NCBI RefSeq assembly: GCF_000427465.1
Contig: NZ_ATYB01000009.1
Coordinates: 62,001-126,000 of the forward strand
DNA length: 64,000 bases
Direction: 5' to 3'
Origin: Sinorhizobium arboris LMG 14919
Lineage (GTDB): Bacteria; Pseudomonadota; Alphaproteobacteria; Rhizobiales; Rhizobiaceae
Shown one piece after another: positions 53,953 to 61,887 of the stretch; position 1 is the first letter of the stretch, and every line of letters begins with the position of its first letter. The translations under genes were made by a program, and so were the position numbers. Under the pieces are notes generated by a model that searched no databases, was not told where the DNA came from, and saw only the letters and a list, made by a program, of their open reading frames with translations.

Positions 53953-55073
53953 CGGCCTGCCGCATAGCGTCTTTCGCCTTCGGCGACCAGGTCTTCGGCG
54001 AGCTGGAACCCGAGTCCAGGCTTCTTGAAGGCATCGAGCCAGCCGTTCCTGGGAGCCAGATCGGGCGAGGAGACGATATCCTTCTGGACGAGCTGCCACA
54101 TGATCTGATTGCCGTCGTCGAGGTTGGGAATGGCAAGCCCGATGTGGTGCTCGGCGCAGGTGGTGATGCCGGTCGTGAACGAAGAATGGATGCAGATCTT
54201 CAGCCCGGCGGCCTCCGCCACGGCTGCCGCCTTCATCATCGGCTGTATGCCCCCGATTTCGCGCGGGCCGATGCAGATCATGTCCGCGGCACGCTGCCGG
54301 CATATCTCGTAGACGTCGTAGAGCGTGAAGGCCGCCTGATCCGCAACGATCGGAATGCCGACTTTCTCGCGCACATGCGCCATGGCCGGAATGCTCCAGC
54401 TGGCGGTCGGCTGCTCGATGAACTCGATGTCGTATTTTTCGAGCTTTCGGCACATGTTGATCGCGTCATGGACGCTCCAGCCTTCGTTCGCATCGAGGCG
54501 CAGGCGCGCGTCGCCGATCTCGCGGCGAACCGCCGCGGTGATTTCGAGGTCGAGCTTCTCGCCGCGGCCGACCTTGAGATAGAAGACCCGCTCGCCCTGG
54601 GCGTGGCCGACGGCCGCATCGCGCGCAAGCTCCTCGGCCGTCTCGCCCTGCAGGAAATAGAAATATCCGACCGCCTGACGGTGAGCGCCCCCAAGCAGCT
54701 GGTGAACGGGCAGGCCCGCGAGTTTGCCCTGCAGATCCCACATGGCCATATCGATGCCGGAGAATATCTGATTGGCCGCGCGCATGATATTGGCGCCGTG
54801 CCCGAGATATTCCTGGTGGAAGATGCGCGCGATGAGCGGCGCCACATCGTGGGGCGAATGGCCGACGAGATGTTTGGAGAGGCGATAAAGGATAGCCGCC
54901 GTACCGGTCTGATCCGGCGCGACCGTGCACTCGCCGGTGCCGACCGTGCCGTCATCCGCCTCGATCTCGATAAGGTTGACCGCAAAAGATTCACGGATGC
55001 CGTAGGACCAGTGATAGGGCTGCTTGAGCGGCAGAACCAGCGGGCGGACGCGGACGTTCGATATTCTCACCAT
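53949..55073 (-). CDS. Enolase-superfamily enzyme (muconate lactonizing/racemase subgroup)
   Basis: The 374-residue protein from ATG 55073 has the first catalytic Lys in YLKVGRG near residue 165, Mg ligands Asp in RLDANEGW, Glu in FIEQPT and Asp in VADQAAF. The position that should carry the second catalytic Lys (strand 6) is Gly in MICIGPREIGGIQ, which is unusual. A His follows in KICIHSSFTTG. The protein could be an epimerase, racemase or dehydratase with modified chemistry. GAGGAA precedes the ATG. Relatives act on proline-type betaines and dipeptides, which fits the adjoining betaine-type importer. Confidence 0.85.
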   Translation of the reverse strand: MVRISNVRVRPLVLPLKQPYHWSYGIRESFAVNLIEIEADDGTVGTGECTVAPDQTGTAAILYRLSKHLVGHSPHDVAPLIARIFHQEYLGHGANIMRAANQIFSGIDMAMWDLQGKLAGLPVHQLLGGAHRQAVGYFYFLQGETAEELARDAAVGHAQGERVFYLKVGRGEKLDLEITAAVRREIGDARLRLDANEGWSVHDAINMCRKLEKYDIEFIEQPTASWSIPAMAHVREKVGIPIVADQAAFTLYDVYEICRQRAADMICIGPREIGGIQPMMKAAAVAEAAGLKICIHSSFTTGITTCAEHHIGLAIPNLDDGNQIMWQLVQKDIVSSPDLAPRNGWLDAFKKPGLGFQLAEDLVAEGERRYAAGR

Positions 55074-55153
55074 TCTCGGAATTCCTCGAAAAAACGGCCG
55101 GTACGGCCGATCCGATATATCTGCAACCGGTTCTCCGGCACGCACTCTTTCCG

Positions 55154-55180
55154 CCCGCCGGCAGGAAACCTGCAGGCGGG
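55154..55180 (-). terminator. Intra-cluster hairpin after the OpuC-type binding-protein gene
   Basis: CCCGCC...CAGG pairs with CCTG...GGCGGG around a 3-base AAA loop, with one two-base mismatch. It lies 32 bp after the binding-protein stop and before the enolase-superfamily gene. It is the third such hairpin next to a binding-protein gene in the window. Confidence 0.6.
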
Positions 55181-55211
55181 ACGAGACGTTCGTCGATAAA
55201 TGCGGCGCGTT

Positions 55212-56102
55212 TTACATGCCGAGCGACTTCAGGTAGTCGGCGGCGACCGTTTCGATGGTCTTCCTCTCCACATCGACCTCGCTGTTCAGACGCTGCATCG
55301 TCGCGTCATCGAGCTTCTTCGAGACCGCTTCGAGCGTTTCCTTGAGATCCGGATTCGCGTCGAGCACTTCCTTGCGCACAACAGGGGTCAGCGCATAGTT
55401 GGGGAAGAAGCCCTTGTCGTCCTTCAGCGTCTTCAAGCCGAGTGCCGCGATCTGGCCATCGGTCGCCTGCGCGGCGATCGTGTCGAGGTCGCCGTTGGCC
55501 AGCGCGTTATAGGCGAGACCGAGGTCCATCGGCCGCACATTGGCGCGCCCGGTCTCGAAACCGTAGACCTCCTCCAGACCGATCAGGCCGTCCGGCCGCT
55601 TCGGAAACTCGGCCGTCGTGCCCATCAGGATATCCTTGCCTTCGTTATATGCCGTGGCGAGGTCGGAGATCGTCTGCATTCCGTCGGTCTTGGCATTCCC
55701 CGGTTTGATGACATAGGCGTAGGTATTGTTCGCCTCGGAAGGCGCCAGCCAGACAAGGCCCTTTTCACCGTCGAGTTCCTTGACGCGGTTGTAGGTTTCC
55801 TCCGGCGAAAGCCGCTCCGTCACCTTGTTGAAGGTGATGAGCGAAGTCCCCGTATATTCCCAGTAGAGATCGACCTCGCCGTTCTCCAGTGCAGCGCGGA
55901 CGATCTTGGTGCCCATGCCGTCCTTCTTGTCGACGGTGTGGCCCTTTTTCTCGAGGAGCTGTTTGGTGATCTCTGCGATGATCAGCTGCTCGGTGAAGTT
56001 TTTCCCCCCGACGGTCAGCGTGGCGGCCCAGGCGGTGGTGGTAACGAGCGCGATGGCCGCCGCCGACAGAAGCGTCTTGGCAAGTTTCGGTGCGAAATTC
56101 AT
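55212..56102 (-). CDS. Quaternary-amine (glycine betaine/choline-type) ABC binding protein
   Basis: The 296-residue protein has a signal peptide (about 1-26, ending TAWA) and the OpuBC/OsmX-type start TLTVGGKNFTEQLIIAEI, and then DGMGTKIVRAALENGEVDLY. WEYTGTSL near residue 80 and the Trp/Tyr-rich ligand pocket fit quaternary ammonium ligands. It receives substrate for the two permeases and CBS-domain ATPase that precede it in transcription. It is the last of the importer genes. Confidence 0.92.
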   Translation of the reverse strand: MNFAPKLAKTLLSAAAIALVTTTAWAATLTVGGKNFTEQLIIAEITKQLLEKKGHTVDKKDGMGTKIVRAALENGEVDLYWEYTGTSLITFNKVTERLSPEETYNRVKELDGEKGLVWLAPSEANNTYAYVIKPGNAKTDGMQTISDLATAYNEGKDILMGTTAEFPKRPDGLIGLEEVYGFETGRANVRPMDLGLAYNALANGDLDTIAAQATDGQIAALGLKTLKDDKGFFPNYALTPVVRKEVLDANPDLKETLEAVSKKLDDATMQRLNSEVDVERKTIETVAADYLKSLGM

Positions 56103-56123
56103 TTCGGTTCCTCTCTCATTTTG

Positions 56124-56879
56124 TTATCGCAGCGGATTGATGCCTCGTGGAACGAGGTAGTACTGGATCTGGCCGATGATGAAATCGACCAGGACCGCGA
56201 GCATTGCCGTGGGAATTGCCCCGGCCATCATCATCGGGAGTTCGTCCAGCGAGATCCCGGTGAAGATCAGTTCGCCAAGCCCGCCCGCGCCGATCAGAAA
56301 GACCAGGGGCGCGGATCCGACGCAGATCGCGAGCGCCGTGCGGATGCCGCCGAAGATTACGAAAAGGGCGTTTGGAAGTTCGACCCGCCACAGAACCTGC
56401 CGCGGCGTCATGCCCATACCGGTGGCGGCCTCCACGAGGTGTGGCGGCACGGCGCGAAGGCCGGCATAGGTGTTGCGCACGATCGGCAGCAGGGTGGCGG
56501 CCCAGAGGCCGAAGACCGCGGGCACCGTACCGATACCGAGCAGCGTCATGGAAAGGGCAAGTATCGCAAGCGTCGGCACGGTGCTGCCGATATTGAAGAC
56601 CTGCATCACCGCCTCGGAAACGAGACGGAAAGCAGGGCGTGAAAGCACGATGCCGATCGGCACCGCCACAAGGATGGCAAGCCCTCCCGCCCATGCGACC
56701 AGTTCCAGATGCTGCACGGCGAGATAGGAGATGTCATCGGAATAGGCGAGGATCTCCTCCGCCATGCCGCTCCACCAAAGCCAGGCGACAGCTCCCGCAA
56801 GCACGACGAGCACGATCAACGGCGCGGTCTCGATGCGGCGGCGTTGCTGCGGTGGGGCGTGGCCGACGAGAGCGCTCAT
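56124..56879 (-). CDS. Quaternary-amine ABC importer permease (second)
   Basis: The 251-residue protein has an N-terminal span at about 20-38 and a five-span ProW/OpuBB-like core with the coupling loop VEAATGMGMTPRQVLWRVEL near residue 145. It is paired with the other permease of the cluster. It overlaps the ATPase gene upstream by four bases. Confidence 0.92.
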   Translation of the reverse strand: MSALVGHAPPQQRRRIETAPLIVLVVLAGAVAWLWWSGMAEEILAYSDDISYLAVQHLELVAWAGGLAILVAVPIGIVLSRPAFRLVSEAVMQVFNIGSTVPTLAILALSMTLLGIGTVPAVFGLWAATLLPIVRNTYAGLRAVPPHLVEAATGMGMTPRQVLWRVELPNALFVIFGGIRTALAICVGSAPLVFLIGAGGLGELIFTGISLDELPMMMAGAIPTAMLAVLVDFIIGQIQYYLVPRGINPLR

Positions 56880-57991
56880 GCCTTCCCTCCGTGACCGAGA
56901 TTGTGCACGATGGAGCGATAGCTCATCACGCCCGCCATCCGCCCGCTCTCATCGACGCAGGGCAGCAGCGGCATGTCATGGGCGAACATCAGCGACACGG
57001 CCTGCCTGAGATCGCCGGTGGTCGGCACGGCGGACTTTACCGATTCCGCATGGTCGCCCACCGTACCGGAACGCAGCTCCGCCACCTGCTCGCTTAGGAG
57101 AGACTGCGGCGCGCCATCGGCATTGAGGACAAAGACTGCAGCGCTGCGCGACGACCGCATGCGCTCAAGGGCATGTGCGACGGAGTCCGAACTCCGGACC
57201 GTGATGAAGCCCGTCTCCATGGCATCGCACACCGAGACGAGTCTCAGCCGCTTGAGCGCCCGGTCCGAGCCCAGGAAGTCTTCGATGAAGCTGTTGGCGG
57301 GACGGGCGAGAAGGTCATCAGGCGCGGCATATTGTTCGAGCCTGCCACTGCGAAAAATCGCGATCTTGTCCGCCATCTTCACCGCTTCGTCGAGGTCGTG
57401 CGAGACGAAAATGATCGTCTTGCGGATCTCCCGCTGCATCTTCAGGAACTCCTCCTGGATGACCTCGCGGTTGATCGGGTCGATCGCCCCGAACGGCTCG
57501 TCCATCAGCATGACCGGCGGATCGGCCGCCAGCGCGCGCAGGACGCCGACGCGTTGCTGCTGACCGCCTGAAAGTTCTTTGGGATAGCGCTTGAGGAAAA
57601 GGTCGGGCTGAAGACCCACCAGCTCGAGGAGCTCTTTTGCACGGGCACGCGACTTACGGCGATCCCAGCCGAGGAGGTCCGGCACGACACAGATATTTTC
57701 CTCGATCGTCTTGTTCGGGAAAAGGCCGATCTGCTGGATCACATAGCCGATGGAACGCCGCAGCTCGATCGGATCGACGATGCTGGTGTCCTTGCCATTG
57801 ATGAAGACCTTGCCGCTGGTCGGCTGGATCAGCCGGTTGATCATCTTCATCGTCGTCGTCTTGCCGCAACCCGAGGGACCGAGCAGCACGCAGATCTCGC
57901 CGGTGGGCAGGTCCAGACTCACATTGTCGACGGCAATGAGAGGATCATGCGCCGGGCCGTAGTGCTTCGTCAGATTCTCGAGCCGGATCAT
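56876..57991 (-). CDS. Quaternary-amine ABC importer ATPase with CBS domains
   Basis: The 371-residue protein has Walker A GPSGCGKTTTMKMINRL, signature [16 protein letters not shown], Walker B PVMLMDEPFGAIDPINRE and switch His FVSHDLDEAVK. Residues about 245-370 hold two CBS domains, which sense osmotic or nucleotide signals in OpuA/ProV-type ATPases. ATG 57991 overlaps the stop of the permease gene (ATGA); the longer frame upstream is that gene's shadow. Confidence 0.94.
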   Translation of the reverse strand: MIRLENLTKHYGPAHDPLIAVDNVSLDLPTGEICVLLGPSGCGKTTTMKMINRLIQPTSGKVFINGKDTSIVDPIELRRSIGYVIQQIGLFPNKTIEENICVVPDLLGWDRRKSRARAKELLELVGLQPDLFLKRYPKELSGGQQQRVGVLRALAADPPVMLMDEPFGAIDPINREVIQEEFLKMQREIRKTIIFVSHDLDEAVKMADKIAIFRSGRLEQYAAPDDLLARPANSFIEDFLGSDRALKRLRLVSVCDAMETGFITVRSSDSVAHALERMRSSRSAAVFVLNADGAPQSLLSEQVAELRSGTVGDHAESVKSAVPTTGDLRQAVSLMFAHDMPLLPCVDESGRMAGVMSYRSIVHNLGHGGKA

Positions 57992-58650
57992 GGCGTGACC
58001 TCCCCCTGAATGCCGCGTGACGTGAGAAGGCGCTGGACGAGCGCGAGGAAAAGGTCGGCTGCGATCGCAAGCAGCGAGACCGCCAGTGCGCCGGTTACCA
58101 GCTGACGGGGATCGGACTGGCTGATGCCCCGCGAGATGAAGGTGCCGAGACCGCCTGCCCCGATATAGGCCGCGATCGCGGTCACGCCGATGTTCATGAC
58201 GACGGCAGTCCGCACCCCGGCCATGATGACCGGAATGGCGAGCGGGATTTCGACCTGCCGCAGACGTTGCCAAGTGCTCATCCCCATTCCTTTCGCAGCC
58301 TCTCGCAGAGCTGGATCGACATTGGTGATGGCGGTGTAGGTGTTACGGATGATGGGAAGCTGGGAATAGAGAATGACGGCTACGACCGCCGGAACATAGC
58401 CGATCCCGTGTCCGATCGGCGAGAGCAGCGGGATCATCAGGCCGAACAACGCAATCGAGGGAACGGTGATCATCATCGACGCGAGATAGAGAACGGTATC
58501 GGCCGTGCTCTTCGACTGCGTGATCGCGATCCCGATCGGCACGGCCGTCGCGATCGCAATCCCGACCGCCAGGAAGACGATCGAAATGTGCTCGATCGTC
58601 CGCGTGCCTATGATGTGCAGATTGTCGATGATGAACCTGACTATCTCCAT
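57988..58650 (-). CDS. Quaternary-amine ABC importer permease (first)
   Basis: The 220-residue protein from ATG 58650 has five predicted spans with the OpuBB/ProW coupling loop REAAKGMGMSTWQRLRQVEI near residue 125 and AIAAYIGAGGLGTFISRGIS, a conserved segment, near 165. A GTG at 58683 would add eleven basic residues. It heads the importer part of the cluster, about 160 bp after the isochorismatase-type gene. Confidence 0.9.
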   Translation of the reverse strand: MEIVRFIIDNLHIIGTRTIEHISIVFLAVGIAIATAVPIGIAITQSKSTADTVLYLASMMITVPSIALFGLMIPLLSPIGHGIGYVPAVVAVILYSQLPIIRNTYTAITNVDPALREAAKGMGMSTWQRLRQVEIPLAIPVIMAGVRTAVVMNIGVTAIAAYIGAGGLGTFISRGISQSDPRQLVTGALAVSLLAIAADLFLALVQRLLTSRGIQGEVTP

Positions 58651-58811
58651 TCGTTGCCGCCTGCCTTTCCTAGACTGGATCACGCACTTCGGCCGGAACG
58701 GCCTGAATCATGAGCGTGATCGATTTCAATAATCTGAGCGGGGGTGCAGGCGGAAAACCGGCTGCCCCCGAAATGTGCCGCTGGAGCGGATGCGTCCCAT
58801 TTCAACGCGCG

Positions 58812-59495
58812 CTAGAGTTCGCCGTAGAGTCTGGCGGCATCCCCGAAGGTGTAGCGCAGGGGCACGGATCCCTCGATCTGCCATGCTTCGACCGTATCTC
58901 CTTCCATAAGGGCACACGCGGCTTCGGTATCGACGACCGCGCCGCCATAGAGGCGGTTCGCCAGGTTGAGAATGCCTGTCTGGTGCATCGCAAGGCCGCC
59001 GCTTCCGCAGGCGTCCTTGACGAGCAGGACATGCAGGCCGAGGTTGATTGCGTCCTTGACCGTGGCATCGACACAAGCCTCGGTCCAGACGCCGGCGATC
59101 ACCAGCCATTGCACGTCTGCGTCCCGCAATTCGCCGATCAGAGGGCTGTTGCCGAAGGCGCTTGCTTCGTTTTTGACAAGCAACCGCTCCGACGGAAGCG
59201 GAGCGACCTCCGGGCAGATCGCCGTGAGCGGATCGTCCTTGTCGCTGAATGCGGAACGTCCGTCCGGCCCGATCGGATGAAACGGGCGAGGATTGTCGGC
59301 AAGATCGACGATGTAGGCGCAGTGAACGACGGGGATGCCGCTGCGGCGGGCCGCCTCCTGAAGGCGTGCGGCATTGCCGAGTACCGTGTCGTAACCTTCC
59401 ACGAGATAGCGCTCGTCGTGGCGATGCTCCTCCTGGAGATCGATAAAAAGGGCGGCAGCTTTCGCACCATCGATCCGCAACGGCTTCCTCATCAA
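58812..59495 (-). CDS. Isochorismatase-family cysteine hydrolase
   Basis: The 227-residue protein has the full Asp-Lys-Cys triad: Asp in ALFIDLQEE near residue 18, Lys in LLVKNEASAF near 108 and Cys in GVWTEACVDATVKDA near 147, with the cis-peptide neighbourhood intact. Relatives hydrolyse amides such as nicotinamide, carbamoylsarcosine or ureidoacrylate. It overlaps the DddP-like gene by four bases (ATGA), so the two act on the same pathway, perhaps on amide products. Confidence 0.88.
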   Translation of the reverse strand: MMRKPLRIDGAKAAALFIDLQEEHRHDERYLVEGYDTVLGNAARLQEAARRSGIPVVHCAYIVDLADNPRPFHPIGPDGRSAFSDKDDPLTAICPEVAPLPSERLLVKNEASAFGNSPLIGELRDADVQWLVIAGVWTEACVDATVKDAINLGLHVLLVKDACGSGGLAMHQTGILNLANRLYGGAVVDTEAACALMEGDTVEAWQIEGSVPLRYTFGDAARLYGEL

Positions 59496-60796
59496 GTCTC
59501 CCCGCTCAGGAATTCGTCCTCATAGGGGAAGCGCGACAGGAGTTCCGTGCCGTTCTCCGTAATGAGAATCTCGTCTTCGAGTTTCACGCCCTCACGGCCG
59601 CCCTTTTCGCCGATATAGCTTTCGACCGAGACGACCATTCCGGGCACGAGGTGCCCATCGCGACCGTAGGTCTCGTAGTCCATGGCATGGGCGATGAACG
59701 GCGTCTCTCCATGCATGCCGACCCCGTGCATCACCGACGTGTAGCGCTGATCGACAAAGCGGTCGGGTATCTTCCACGCCTTTTCGGCGATCTCGCGGAA
59801 GGCCATGCCCGGCTTGACGATGTCGATATTGTGCTGAACCTGCTCATAGGCCATCCGGTAGAGCGACTTCTGATAAGGCGTCGGCTTGCCGGGACCGCAG
59901 CGGAAGGTGCGCGAGAAGTCGGAATAATAGCCGTAGCAGCCGATCGTATCCGTATCGAGCGCGACGAGTTCTCCCGGTCTTATCTTGCGGCCGCTGGCCT
60001 CGTTGAACCAGGGATTGGTTCGCTGCCCGGAACTCAGCAGCCGGGTCTCGATAAACTCGCCGCCTTGCCGGATCACCTCGTGATACATGATCGCGAAGAG
60101 TTCGTTTTCGGAGACCCCCGGCTTGATCGCTTCGCGCACGGCGGCCACGGCAGCTTCGGCGCCGGCCATGGAAACCTGAAGGCATTTGATCTCTTCGGGA
60201 GTCTTGACGGCCCGGACGGCGAGAATTTCGCCTTGACAGTCCTTGACCTCGCACCCGCGCTTTTCCAGCGCCAGTGCCTGCAGGTGGCTGCACCGGTCCA
60301 TGCCGAGCCTCATCGATCCGCCACCGTGCTGCTTGAGCAAATCGGTAATCTCGTCCGCGAACGGCCCGGCAGTCTCGTCGTCCTTTCCGGAAACGGAGGA
60401 CCAGACAAGCTTGGACGGGCGGGCTTCGTCGACCGTGTCGAGGACCATCGAGACGTGATAGCTCTGCGGATATTCGAAGAGGACGACCGGGCCGTCCGTA
60501 GGGACGAAGAAGTAGCGGGTGGAGTTGCGCAGGAAGTACCCGAACATGTTTCGGGAGCCCGTGGCGTAGCGCTGGTTATAGGGGTCGAAGAGGACCACTG
60601 CGCCGTAACCGGCCGTGCGGATCCAGTCGCGAAGCTTCTTCAGCCGCCCCTTGCGCAGGGCGTCGGCGTCGATGAAGGACGGCTCCGTGTCCGAAAGCCA
60701 CATGCCGCCGGCCGGATCGCCGGCGGCCGGATGGCGCATGCGATCCTTGAAATCCACGTCTTCAACGCTATCGGGGTCGAATACAACGATGCTCAT
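59492..60796 (-). CDS. M24-fold protein related to DMSP lyase DddP
   Basis: The 434-residue protein resembles DddP more than ordinary Xaa-Pro peptidases: GEFIETRLLSSGQRTNPWFN, then LDTDTIGCYGYYSDFSRTF and LVPGMVVSVESYIGEKGG. The metal ligands Asp, Asp, His, Glu and Glu are all present (LDTDT, SDFSR, MHGVGMHGE, SVESY, KLEDE). However, the position after the His corresponding to the catalytic Asp of DddP (from memory Asp377) is Gly in MHGVGMHGETPF, so DMSP cleavage is doubtful. It may be an amidinohydrolase or dipeptidase. It lies upstream of the isochorismatase-type gene. Confidence 0.8.
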   Translation of the reverse strand: MSIVVFDPDSVEDVDFKDRMRHPAAGDPAGGMWLSDTEPSFIDADALRKGRLKKLRDWIRTAGYGAVVLFDPYNQRYATGSRNMFGYFLRNSTRYFFVPTDGPVVLFEYPQSYHVSMVLDTVDEARPSKLVWSSVSGKDDETAGPFADEITDLLKQHGGGSMRLGMDRCSHLQALALEKRGCEVKDCQGEILAVRAVKTPEEIKCLQVSMAGAEAAVAAVREAIKPGVSENELFAIMYHEVIRQGGEFIETRLLSSGQRTNPWFNEASGRKIRPGELVALDTDTIGCYGYYSDFSRTFRCGPGKPTPYQKSLYRMAYEQVQHNIDIVKPGMAFREIAEKAWKIPDRFVDQRYTSVMHGVGMHGETPFIAHAMDYETYGRDGHLVPGMVVSVESYIGEKGGREGVKLEDEILITENGTELLSRFPYEDEFLSGET

Positions 60797-60887
60797 GACA
60801 TTCTCCTTTTCCGGCAGAATGGAGAAGAGTCGGAGCGCGCAATTGCCTGGATTCCGCAGCGTCTATGCCAGAATCCGCACAGTTTCA

Positions 60888-61880
60888 TTATTTCAGTCCT
60901 GCGACTGCGCGGGGCGCTTCGCCCGCTCGCGAGACGCGGCGGCGAACGCTGTGCGGGACATATCCGAACCGCTGCTTGAAGGCGCGGGAGAAGTTTGCGG
61001 CATTTCCGAAGCCGCAGGCGACGGCGACTTCATTCACCTTCAGGCTGGAGTGCGTCAGCATGTCTGCCGCATGACCAAGCCTCAGATTGCGATAATAGGT
61101 ATTGGGCGACGCGCCCAGCTCAACCTTGAAGGCGCGTTCGAGTGTATCGGATGAGACATTCAGGCGGCTTGCCAGATCCTCGATCCGCAATACGTCCTCG
61201 ATGGCATCCTCCATCATCGCCACCGCTGAAAGAACGAGATCGTCGGCGATGCCGCACCGGATACGCAAGGTCAGCTTTCGGCGGTCGGCGTCCGGCCGCA
61301 GCGGACTGTGCATGTACCAGCCGGCCACGCCGTCGGCGAGTTCGGCGCCATAGTCCCGCCCGATCATGTCAAGCATCATGTCGAGACTGCCGATGCCGCC
61401 GACCGAGGTGAAGCGGCGGCGGTCGATCACATAGAGATCCGAGCGCATGTCGAGATGCGGGAAGGCTTCCTTGAAGGCCGGCTGGCTGGTCCAGTGAAGC
61501 GTGCAGGCGTGGCCGTCGAGCAGCCCTTTACGCGCCAGGAAGAAGGCGGCGTCCGCCACCGCGCCAAGTTGCACGCCGGAGCGGAGATTCTTGCGGATCC
61601 AGGCCATCTCCTCGTCCGCAACGAGATGCTCTGCGTCACCGCCCGAACACACGACGATTCGGTCGACTTCTGGTGCGTCGCGCACATGAAAGTCGGGCTC
61701 GATACCGATGCCGTTCGACGCCTTGATCTTTTCGCCGGCGGCGACCGTGGACCAGGAATAGCAGCGCCTGCCGGAAAGCGTATTGGCTGCACGCAGCGGC
61801 TCGATGACCGAACTGAACGCCATCAGCGGAAAATTCGGAAACATCAAAACCGCAAAGCGGATTTCCTGCGTATCCCTCAT
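60888..61880 (-). CDS. GlxA family transcriptional regulator (DJ-1/PfpI-AraC)
   Basis: The protein has about 330 residues from ATG 61880. Residues 1-200 form a DJ-1/PfpI-like ligand domain (FAVLMFPNFPLMAFSSVIEP, VVCSGGDAEHLVADEE), and 220-320 an AraC HTH (IEDLASRLNVSSDTLERAFK and ACGFGNAANFSRAFKQRFGY). This layout is shared with GbdR and CdhR, the regulators of glycine betaine and carnitine catabolism. It lies 7 bp after the methyltransferase gene, so it is embedded in the catabolic cluster. The longer frame from 61937 is rejected because the domain starts at 61880. Confidence 0.9.
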   Translation of the reverse strand: MRDTQEIRFAVLMFPNFPLMAFSSVIEPLRAANTLSGRRCYSWSTVAAGEKIKASNGIGIEPDFHVRDAPEVDRIVVCSGGDAEHLVADEEMAWIRKNLRSGVQLGAVADAAFFLARKGLLDGHACTLHWTSQPAFKEAFPHLDMRSDLYVIDRRRFTSVGGIGSLDMMLDMIGRDYGAELADGVAGWYMHSPLRPDADRRKLTLRIRCGIADDLVLSAVAMMEDAIEDVLRIEDLASRLNVSSDTLERAFKVELGASPNTYYRNLRLGHAADMLTHSSLKVNEVAVACGFGNAANFSRAFKQRFGYVPHSVRRRVSRAGEAPRAVAGLK

Positions 61881-61887
61881 CTGCCCC

